The translations under genes and the position numbers were made by a program. The notes under the pieces are model-generated. The model was not told the DNA's origin, ran no database searches, and saw nothing but the letters and a program-made list of their open reading frames with translations. From Drosophila persimilis (lineage: Eukaryota > Arthropoda > Insecta > Diptera > Drosophilidae), in assembly GCF_003286085.1 (NCBI RefSeq), contig NW_020825332.1, positions 1,793,001 through 1,857,000 of the forward strand: DNA of 64,000 nucleotides, written 5' to 3'. The first letter of the stretch is position 1; the number at the start of each line of letters is the position of its first letter. Shown here piece after piece: positions 51,637 to 60,574 of this stretch.

Positions 51637-51720
51637 CAGGTAGCCCCACAGGTAGAGCACCGCCCACCGTGCTGATGCACGAAAAAACATTAGGGATGTG
51701 TGGGTGGGTGTGGCAGGTAG
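51637..51720 (+). promoter_or_regulatory. Three CAGGTAG sites (Zelda/TAGteam cluster)
   Basis: Exact CAGGTAG heptamers occur at 51637-51643, 51649-51655 and 51714-51720, all on the plus strand. The last is 21 bases before the TATA box. CAGGTAG is the highest-affinity site of Zelda, the factor that activates the first wave of zygotic transcription in Drosophila. I saw no other exact CAGGTAG in the window. The clustering next to a promoter is strong evidence that the downstream gene is expressed in the early embryo. Confidence 0.85.
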
Positions 51721-51740
51721 ATCTTGAGGCTGCTGAGTGG

Positions 51741-51748
51741 TATAAAAA
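51741..51748 (+). promoter_or_regulatory. TATA box of the small gene
   Basis: TATAAAAA, flanked by G and C as in the fly consensus. A start of transcription about 30 bases downstream would fall at the GGCATCAAACG word, near 51772-51774, giving a 5' leader of about 90 bases before the ATG at 51864. The start site is inferred from spacing. Confidence 0.8.
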
Positions 51749-51863
51749 GCAGAGGCAGTGCTGGAAAGGGCATCAAACGAACCGAGAGCGTTGAAGCAGT
51801 GACATTGCAACAGCAGCAAACCAAAAGGAGCAAGCCACAAACCAAAAATCGACCAAATCGAAG

Positions 51864-52271
51864 ATGCCACGCTACCAGAAACTCATCAACGAGGACAGCA
51901 CCATGGAGACGTCCACGCTGCCCCAACAGAAGCACTCCAAGCAGCCGCAGGTGGAGCACCAGCTGCAGCATCGCCATCAGTACCAGCAACAGCCCCCGAA
52001 CGTGGGCTACCATCTGTATCTGTATCGGCAGCAGCTGGCGCGCCGCAACGTGGAGTACATGCGCCTGTCCAAGGCCAAGTACTGCATCACGGACACCCTG
52101 CTGGCCAAGACGGTGCGCAACCTGAAGGCCTGCACCGTGGACGAGCTGAAGACGGTCAACAATCAGATTGTGTTCCGGCACAAGCTCAAGCATCAGATCC
52201 GTCGCCTGCGCAAGCTGCAGTTTCTGGGCATTAAGAACGCCAATCCACAGATGGAGAGCACAGAGCTGTGA
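51864..52271 (+). CDS. Small intronless gene, 135 aa, likely early zygotic
   Basis: Complete single-exon frame with TATA box, about 90 bases of leader and a poly(A) signal 200 bases after the stop. Most codons from residue 45 on end in G or C, unlike the surrounding DNA, which supports real selection on the protein. Residues 1-45 are polar and rich in Gln/His. Residues 46-127 look mostly helical and basic, with a Tyr-rich start (YHLYLY, 49-54), two Cys (74, 90) and a C-terminal Arg/Lys/Leu-rich helix (FRHKLKHQIRRLRKLQF, 104-120). There is no signal peptide, membrane segment or known domain that I recognise. The charge suggests a nuclear or nucleic-acid/protein-binding role, which is inference only. 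The first ATG has A at -3; an in-frame ATG at residue 14 (51903) has the better context CACCATGG and could also be used. The three CAGGTAG sites and the short, intron-free structure match genes expressed during the rapid nuclear cycles. I cannot assign a symbol. Confidence 0.85.
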   Translation: MPRYQKLINEDSTMETSTLPQQKHSKQPQVEHQLQHRHQYQQQPPNVGYHLYLYRQQLARRNVEYMRLSKAKYCITDTLLAKTVRNLKACTVDELKTVNNQIVFRHKLKHQIRRLRKLQFLGIKNANPQMESTEL

Positions 52272-52472
52272 GGAGGAGCAGGATCAGCGGAAAGAGCAGC
52301 CCTGGCTACGACTTGAGAGGGGCTCCCTTTCAGGAAGGAGGAGGATCATTCCCTTGGTCACAGAACAGGGTCATGACCTGTCAAAACATAGCTTAAGTGG
52401 CGGGCACTGCATTAATCTATATTTAAATCTCATTAGTTGTTTAATTATTTTAAGATTAACAAAAAACATTCC

Positions 52473-52478
52473 AATAAA
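52473..52478 (+). terminator. AATAAA poly(A) signal of the small gene
   Basis: AATAAA about 200 bases after the stop codon, in an A/T-rich 3' UTR with TTTAATTATTTTAAG just upstream. It is the first canonical hexamer after the coding region. Cleavage would be expected 10-30 bases downstream. The short AU-rich 3' UTR would fit a fast-turnover transcript. Confidence 0.7.
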
Positions 52479-52725
52479 TCTACAACTAAATGGAGACGCT
52501 GTCATATTTTGTCGAAGAGACAAAAGGAGAGGGACGGGGAGGGGGTTGGGGGGGGGGGGGGGCAAAGCCAAAATCCAACTATCGTCTGAGGGCAATTTGT
52601 GGCATCAACTAATTGAGTTCTGTGTGTTTGTAGCGCCTTGACATGTGTCAGGACAAATCATCTTTTGGCTCCTGCTCCATTACGTGTCCCTTCCTTTGAC
52701 CGCAAATTCATTAGAAATTAATTGC

Positions 52726-52763
<38 letters not shown>

Positions 52764-53963
52764 TTCCTTTTGAAGAGGACTTTGAACTTGTCATCGATTT
52801 TGTTAGACAAATGGATGGATGCCAGGCCCAGACCCAGACATTGAGAGTCGCCTCGGTTTTTGGGTTCATTTCGGTTCGATTGAACGATCGATCGTCCCAG
52901 CGACGGCAGCGGCGGTGGCAGCATCGGTGGCAGCGTCCGTTTAATTGGAAAATCATTTTGCCCAAAGTGCTTTACACTTAACTTAACACCGAACATAATT
53001 ATTTTCACTCAAAATAATATTAATAAATGGAGTTTCCACCATTCCCCTTGGCCGGCCCCCTTTTCGGCCATAATAAATAAATGGCGCACATAATGCGGGC
53101 CAGTAAGTCAATTTTATTATTGAAATGAGTTGTGCGATGTTCAAACAAAAACCTCAGGCGGGCGCGCCGTCAAAGTGCATGTGTGAGTGTTAACAATTAA
53201 AATGTATATGTATTTGTGTTGTATATACATGTATATATGTGAGTGTGTGTGCGTGCGTGCCTGTGTGTGTGGGTGGTTGCAATTTGCCAACGCTCAAAAG
53301 TATGCTATGAAAAATGTCCAACATACACGCATTAAATTTTCCACACAATCAATTTTCTTGCCAAAAGGAGTGCACCAGAGAGAGACAGAGAGAGGGAGAG
53401 AGAGAGTGAAAGCCATATGTTAATTTTCTATAAAATTGATTTATTTACGTACATATATGCATCGACATTTAATCGTTCAGACTTCCTGCTGCATGCAAAT
53501 TTATATGTGAATGTCCTTCAAGGACAACAGCAGCGGCAGCTGCCACATTGGGCAGCCTCTCAGACGACGACGACATGGACGACTTGTCGAGTCGATTAGT
53601 GAGCTTCATTATGTGCATCATTTTCATTATGTTTATTATGGCAGATAGAACTAAGGACTCGTGCACGCAGCCCCTCCCCCCACCCCAGAAAGGGGGAGCC
53701 AACGTCTCGAGTTAATGCAATAAATAAAATTCCAACTGCACCATGGGGCATGTTTAGCCGCATGAAAAGCGACAGTAATCCAGAGACGGGGACGGTGACG
53801 GTGACGGTGACGGGGGGGCGGGCCGGGGCCTGCATAAGAAGTTGCCGCCTGTTTATCTTGGAGGTCCTCAATCTCTCTCCCACTCTCTCCCTTTGTTTAT
53901 CCTGGTCTTGGGGAATGGGGTTTCCAGTCCAGGACGCTGGATGCTGGATGCTGGATGCTTGGG

Positions 53964-53999
<36 letters not shown>

Positions 54000-56900
54000 C
54001 TCCCTGTCACTGGCTGGCTGTTTTCTTTCAAAAAGTTGCTGCCCTGCTTGTTGTTGTTGCTGTTGTTGCTGTTGTTGGCCGGTGTTTGGTTAGACCAGAG
54101 CCGAGTCGCTTGGCTGCCTGCTTGGCCAACTGCCCTAATGAGTTTACAAAAAGTTTTGCTTTAACAAAATGCCAAGCAGAGGCAGTAGCTGGAGCAGCAC
54201 TGGAATCAGGAGTTTAGCGGCAAGGGCAGGGGGCAGGGGGAAGGGGGCAGGGCGAGTGGGGAGTGTGGCAGGAACTGCCCAGCATGTTATACAAATTGCA
54301 AGGGGGACCCTGGACCAAAACTGTCATCAACGTGTCTCCCTCTCTGGCGCTGCTCCTCCACCTCCCTCTCTCTCCCACTCTCTGACTGGTGTGGCAGTTG
54401 CAGGACGTGCATGTGGCTTTCTGGGGCTGGAGTCGCCCCCCATTTGTTTACCTATCCCATTTGCCGGCAAGTTGCATTGTTGCCTGGTTACTTGGCGACT
54501 AAGCAAGCGAAAGTTTTCGCATTTATGTTGCAGCAACAGAGAAGGACAAAAGACAGAGGGACAGAGGGACAGAGAGACAGAGAGACTGAGAGACGGTGTG
54601 GCTGGGCCAGAGAAGAATATGCATTTTAATTAGTTTAGCAAAGTTGCAACTGCAACTCGCAGACACCGAAGGAGGAGGCGGAGTCGTCGACGTCTTCTGG
54701 TCTGGTTAATTGCGCAAATTTAATGTCTTCTGCTGCTGCTGCTGCTGCTGTTGCAGGCGTCCTCCCTGTGTCCCTGCAACTGTCATTGCACTTTAATGTG
54801 CATGTGGCACTGTGTGCGTGTGCTTGTGGCAGGGAAAAGTTTCCTTCTGCCTACAAGCAGCCTTCAGCCGCAAATGCAACACAAAACTTGTTAACATTTC
54901 ACATTTCACCAAGTAGCAAATTCAATTAGTTTGTTGTCATCTCTCAGCAGCAGCTGCTGCCCCTCTCCCTCCCCTCCCTGCACCCTGTCTTGGAGAAAAT
55001 TTTAGCAAATTACTTTAATGCCCCCCACAAGTTGCCACACATTAATTCCGGCCGTAATTTACTCAACTATTTTGTGGAATGTCTCTGCCACACATAAATT
55101 AATTTGTCTAAACATAAATCCGTTGACTGTTTTCCTGTTTTCCATGCGGCCGAAACGAGGCTGCAATTGATGGCAACAGCAGGAGGCGGGGGTGGGGGGG
55201 AGTGGCAGCAGCAGCAGCAACAGCAGGGAGGGAGTGGCAGCAGCAACAGCAGGGAGAGGAGCCGCAGGGGGAGGAGCCGCAGGGGTAGAAGAAAGAAAAA
55301 AACCTCATTAGGTTTTTCAATAAATTTAATTCAATATAAATAGAGTGCCGGCTAGAGTGGAGTCTCCCATCTTCCGTCCCTCCCGTCTCCGCCGTCTCTA
55401 CCGTCTCTTCCGTCTCTCGTCTTGTGTCTCGTCTCGTGTCTGCCAGTCAGCAGTCAGGCACTTCATCTTCGTCTCCTTGGGTCTTCCTGTGGAATGCCCT
55501 GAGGCTCCTCCTTTGGTGTCCCTTTTTGGTTGCTGCAGACAGAGGCGGCGGCAGCAGCAGCAGTGCAGGAAGCGTCAAAGTTGCACACGTCGCCGTCAGC
55601 GAGGACTTAGAGCAGCTGATGATGCAACGAGTATTCCTGCTGCTGCTGCAACACTGCCTCCTGTCACTCCTCTGGCTGCTCCTCCTGCCTGAGATGGAGA
55701 TGGAGAGGGAGACTGGGACTGAGACTGAGACTGGGGCTGCTCTTCCTCCTGCTTGGGCTGTTTCCACTACAACGCTTGCCGTGTGCTGGGATGTCTGGGC
55801 TTATACACTGAAACAAATGAGATTTAGAGAGATTTTTAGGGCAGATTTCGGGCTAAGGCAATCAATAATTCTTGTTTAAAAGGTAGACCCCATATGGGCT
55901 GGCGAGAGGAGAGAGGGGTGGAGGTACTCCTCCTCCTTGGACCTTGAGGATGATAATCGAAGAGAATCCTTACCTCTGAGATATTTCTCTCAGTGTTTCC
56001 TTCTGCAGCATCTCCTACTCTAAAATACTTTCCCCCCCCCCCGTGCATTCTCTATATATATTCTCTATTTCTCAGCTTGAGCCGCGCTTAGTCGGGCGTT
56101 GGCGAACGCGTAAATTTGGCGCTTCAAAGCGGTGATTATGTCGTCGTCTGCTGCTGCTCTCTCTGTCTCTCTCTCATTTTCTTGGTCAATTTTTCTTCAT
56201 TATTTTTTTTGTGTTGTTTTTTGCTCCTGACTGGAGCGGCGCCGACGTCATCAGTTGAATAAATTAAGTTGCAGGCAAACAGCTAAATGAAATTGTTAAT
56301 TTGAAGCTGCACAGCGGAGTGGAGGGGAGGGGAGCGGAGTGGAGTGGAGTGGAGCGGAGTTACACCTGAGAGGAGTTGCACGAACTGCGGATGGTCTGTG
56401 GAGACCTGCTGGCCGCTAAGCCGCTTATGGCATGATCTCAATCCCAGTGAGCACAGAGCCATATGCTGGACATCAATGGAAGTGCTTCCCAGAGGAGAAG
56501 GAGGAGGAGGAGGAGCAGGAGAAGATTCTTGTTCTGCTTTTGTGTGCCAGTGGACAGTGGCATCGTCTGCAGTCTTTGTGCCACAGTGCGGCAACTGTTA
56601 CCTCTTTGTATCACCATTTGATCCCAGCCTTTGACTCACTGCCAGTGCCCCCTCCCCCACCGTCCCTCCGCGTTCCCTCTGTAATTGCGTTTTAAATGTT
56701 TGGCTGTAAATTGGCAAATGATTGCTTGAATTTATATTAAACTTTAACCCTCGGCCACTTAATTAGCTCTCGTGGAACTTCAGCTTGGATTTCGATTTGG
56801 CGTTAACTACTTTTTCATATGGCCATCAATCTGTGGCGGTTGCAAGTTTCCTGTGGGTGGCTGTGCAACTGCCCCAAATAGGGCCAAGACAATAACAAAA

Positions 56901-57710
56901 ATGGGAAATGGCGAAACGGAAGAAACGGAAGAACTTTTGTGCAACGAAAGAGAGAGAGCGGGCAAGAGAGAGGGTGAGAGAGAGCGCGAGAGAGTCAACT
57001 TGAAAATATATTGAAAAATGCAGTAGTTTTCCCACCAGAGAACCCACCCCCTCCCCCTCCCCCTCCCCGTTCTTACTTTTTTTTTCCTGCGATTTCTCTC
57101 TGTGGAAACTTTTGTGCAAGTTCTTCCCTTTCGGTGTCCTGCTGTCTTCCCCCTGCCCCCCTCCCCCCCTCATAGAATGCTCTGCTCTGTGCCTTAGCCT
57201 TTGCTTAAACTGACGTAAATTTATAATGACAAATTGCATTTGGAGCAAATGCGGCGAAAAAAAGCACAGAGACAGAGGGAAATCGAAGGGGGGAGTGGGA
57301 GAGGGGGAGGGGGAGGGGGGAACGGGAACTCTCTCCTGGAGTTGCGGCCAATTGAGCGTGAAAAATTATGAAGCTAGAAAGAAAACGGATTAAACTTGAG
57401 CCAGGAAAACCGAACAGAGACAAAGACAGTGGGGCAGGGGCAGGGGCAGGGGCAGAGGGGGGGAGGGATGCTTAATTACAGTTTAAATCCGCTTAAATGC
57501 AAATGCCCCAATTTGATTTTTGCATATTGGATTTGATTGTTGATTGTTGATTGTTGATTGTGGAAGCAAGTGAATAATGAATTGACAGGGAAGACAAGTG
57601 GCCAGTCAACTGCAGGATGGCTCGAACCAGACGTCAACGATAGCTCGGCCAAGTGGCCAGAAGTGCGTTCAAAAAAAGTGTCAACACATGTCCCAAAAAG
57701 AGGGAAAAGT
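52479..57710. other. Non-coding region between the two genes
   Basis: No gene is supported. Contents include (GT)15 at 52731-52761, GATGCTG repeats then (GCCT)9 (53963-54000), GACGGT repeats (about 53788-53811), GGGACAGA repeats (about 54555-54590), CAG/GAGCCGCAGGGG repeats (about 55205-55285) and GGAGT/GGAGC pentamers (about 56320-56358). A TATATATA word (56053-56060) followed by TTTCTCAGCTTG (56068-56079) and a GACGTCAT word near 56245 could be a promoter of the downstream gene, but the TATA-to-initiator spacing is short. Unique sequence around 53020-53160 and 56690-56880 may be regulatory. Confidence 0.5.
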
Positions 57711-58252
57711 AGGCTCAAAAGGGAGTCCAGATTTGCCTACAAAATACGGCTCAAATAGGAATTAAAAGAAGGCTCGAATGGGAATTAAAAGGTGGCTCGA
57801 ATTGGAGTTAAGGGATTACTCAAATAAGAGTAAAATGATGGCTCAAATAGGAGCAAAAGATGCCTCAAATATGAGCAAAAAGATGGCTCAAATATGAGCA
57901 AAAAGATGGCTCAAATAGGAGCAAAACGATGCCTCAAATAAGAGCTAAAAGATGGCCCAGAAAAGTGTAAAAAGATGGCTCTCAAAATTAGTACAAAGAT
58001 GCCTCAAATAGGAATAAAAGGAGGGCCAAAAAGATGTCTGAAGTGTGATTAAACTATGCCTCACATAAGACCCAAAAAGGTGGCTTTAGTTAGGGGTAAA
58101 AGATGGTTTAAATAAAAGGTATATTTAGGCTGCAGTAAGACGAAATATATGACGAAAAGATGGCTCGAATAACACTGAAATATTTACTTAAATAAAAGCC
58201 CAAAGATGGCCAGAAGATGGCTCGAATGAGAGCTGAAATGCCCCCCAAATAA
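57711..58252. repeat. Minisatellite, about 20 diverged ~24-bp units
   Basis: Units close to GATGGCTCAAATAGGAGC plus a short A run recur every 22-26 bases. Clear copies start near 57748, 57771, 57795, 57840, 57862, 57885, 57908 and 57932, then degrade to about 58250 (GGCTCGAATGAGAGCTG). The copies near 57840-57940 are the most alike, the flanks more diverged, as expected for an array growing from its centre. It is not open in any frame throughout. Confidence 0.9.
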
Positions 58253-60280
58253 GAGTAATAATAGATGCTCCCAAGTGGAGGTGGCACTGAAACAAGAATG
58301 AAAACTTTCCCTCAAGTAAAACAAAGAAAATTGAATAATTATCAAAGAAAATGTATCCACAAAATACAACAAAAAATACCACACAAAATATAATTGAATT
58401 TTTGTGTGTTGGAATAAAGTAAAAGGCTTGAAATATTGTTTGAGCCACTGAATGTGCTGCATAAACTGATAATTTAATCCTCGGGTTACCAGATTGATTG
58501 AACTTTCCGCAAGGATATGGCCACATTCCATCCATCAGTCGGCAAAGGGGACGGGGACCCACTCTGCGTTTGAGAAATGTAAAAACCAGTGAAACCTGAA
58601 GTCTGAAGAAAGGACCTTTTGCTGTTGCAAACAATCTACCAGCCACCATATCAGTCAGGCCAACAGCAGAGCGACAAAACTGGCTTAAATTTCACTGCCC
58701 AACTCCTTTTCTCTCTGTTGTTGTTGTTGTTGCAGGGCTATGGGCTGCTGCTGGGGCGCCACCGCGTCAGGGCGATAAAGCAAAAAATGACACGTTTTTA
58801 ATTTTACTTCACACCTACACAAAAGGCAACAGCCCCAGCAAGGAGTGGCAGAGGGAGTGCGAGAGAGACAAGGAGCTGTAATCAAAACTGCAAGAGAGCA
58901 ACAGTCACAACAGCAACAATAAGCGGGTGGGAGTGGCAACTTGCAACAAGAAAAACTGAAGGTGGCAACAGCAACAACTGAAAGGTGACAACAATGCAAC
59001 TAACTGGAGAAAGAACGCAAGACAAAATGGGGTCCAGGCGGGCAGGCGGGCAGGCGGCAGGCGGCAGGCAGTAGAGACGACAGACCACAGACGAGCGACC
59101 CTTGGAACCAGAACCCAGAAACCTCCAGAGTTTGAGAGCTTCAGAAAGAGAAAAATTAGATTTATCACGAGTGGTTGCCGGAAAAATTGTCAACATTTAT
59201 CAACATTTTTCAACGGGGGCAGCAACAGCAACAGCAGCGCCAGCAGCAGCAGCACCTCAAGAAAACTACATCAACAGCAACAAAAGGCAATGCAAAAGGA
59301 AAACTCTCGGTGCTGCCAAGGCTAAGCCAAGTCCAAAGTATGCCAACACCTCTGGCCAACGGGAAGCTGGCGCTGGGTCTCGTTTTTAGCTCTTTTTTTT
59401 GGCCGCGTGGGAGCATGCTGCACCGCACTGCATTTTGATTAATATCCGCAACGTCAAGCCATGGCCGCTCTCTCGAAAGTTGCAACAACAACAATTGCCA
59501 CACGCAAGAGCGCCCGTTCGAGAGCCGAGAGCCGAGAGCCGTGAGCCGTTGATTGTGAAAAGTGGTCACGAGATGATGACAACAAATTCACTGGCGAAAT
59601 GAAAACGAACGAAGGAAGGAGCGAACGAACGCTTTTGCCTGTCAGTGGAGGAGCATAGAGTGTAGTGTAGGTGTTGCTGCTGGCCACCAGTCTCTCCAAT
59701 CCACTCCATTCTCTCCTCTAGTGAAAGCCAGCAGGAGAACGACACAGAGAGAGAGGGGGAGCGAGAGGGGGAGACCATGAATGCGGTGTTTATATTCTTT
59801 TTTGATTGGACCCAAAGAATGCTTGAATTATGTCTGCTGATTGAGATTTTCACTGGGAAAACCCAGAAAGAGTGGAGAGAGGGAGGAGAGCAATTAATTT
59901 TGGGGCTAAAAGTGGGTAGGACGAAGCCTGGCAATTATCTAAAGTGAAGCCGAGATTATTTAATTAAGAAAAACATGCAGAAATAAGAACCAAATTTTAA
60001 TCAATTTTCTATGGGGCTTCATGGGGTTTAATCCGGAACTCTTCCATCAACTCTTTTTGCCAGCAGCTGCTCCCCGCTCCTCCACTGATGAAAGTGAATC
60101 CCCAACCCTCCCCCCCCCACACACACACATACACATACACCCCTTTGCCCCACACACATAATCGCATTTTGAACTTTTTCAATAATAAAACTTTTCTAAA
60201 CGGATTTCCCGCTGGACGGTTGCGCTTTAATAATTTCTGCTGTTTTATCTTTCGTTTTTTTTTTTTTTTTTGTTCCACAG
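58253..60280. other. Non-coding DNA upstream of the large gene
   Basis: No gene is called. The stretch 58860-59380 is CA/CAG-rich and T-poor like a fly leader, and carries an opa-type frame of 87 codons near 59175 that is probably a translated CAG/CAA repeat. GAGAGCC repeats lie near 59519-59545. Just before 60281 there is a long T run (60254-60271) and TGTTCCACAG, the acceptor of the next exon. A promoter for the large gene could lie in 58.8-59.7 kb, but no core element is convincing. Confidence 0.45.
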
Positions 60281-60417
60281 AGAAACAAAGGACCAACAGA
60301 GCGGGCAGCAGGCTTAGAGGAAGCAGTAAGGGTCAAAGTGCATCAAAGGCATTAATTTAAATTGGATATTATGTGCGCAACGGCAGCAGGAACGAGACAA
60401 GCCACAACCACTGAGAG
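60281..60417 (+). other. Likely 5' leader exon of the large gene
   Basis: Acceptor: a T-rich tract ending TGTTCCACAG at 60280. Donor: TGAGAG followed by GTAAGAG at 60418. The 72-base intron 60418-60489 ends in CCCTCTCTCTCTCTC and TTAG. Joined to the next exon, the frame of the main ATG reads TGA GAG CTC ATG, so a stop lies two codons before that ATG and fixes it as the start on this transcript. The exon also contains an ATG at 60371 in a different frame. Confidence 0.6.
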
Positions 60418-60574
60418 GTAAGAGAGCTGAAATTTGAATATGAAGAAGATCCCTTAACCCCTCCCTCTCTCTCTCTCTTGGACCCTTAGCTCATGTATGA
60501 CAAAACCAAGAAATCGTGGGGTCAACGGCTCAAGACACTCGGCAGTAGCCACAGTGGAGGAGACGCCTCTCTAG
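60371..60574 (+). other. Upstream frame overlapping the main start (spliced uORF)
   Basis: On the transcript spliced 60417 to 60490, the ATG at 60371 opens a 43-codon frame that runs through the main ATG (60493) in another frame and stops at TAG 60572-60574. An overlapping upstream frame normally lowers translation of the main protein. Its ATG has A at -3, while the main ATG has C at -3. Either the large protein is translated inefficiently from this leader, or another leader is used. Confidence 0.5.

Noticed and set aside
51690-52193. 167-codon minus-strand frame opposite the small gene
   Set aside because: Shadow of the real gene: antisense of G/C-ending codons leaves few stops. Promoter and poly(A) signals support the plus strand.
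59102-59438. Gln-rich frames upstream of the large gene
   Set aside because: Opa-type CAG/CAA repeat in T-poor DNA; more likely leader or promoter sequence than a protein.
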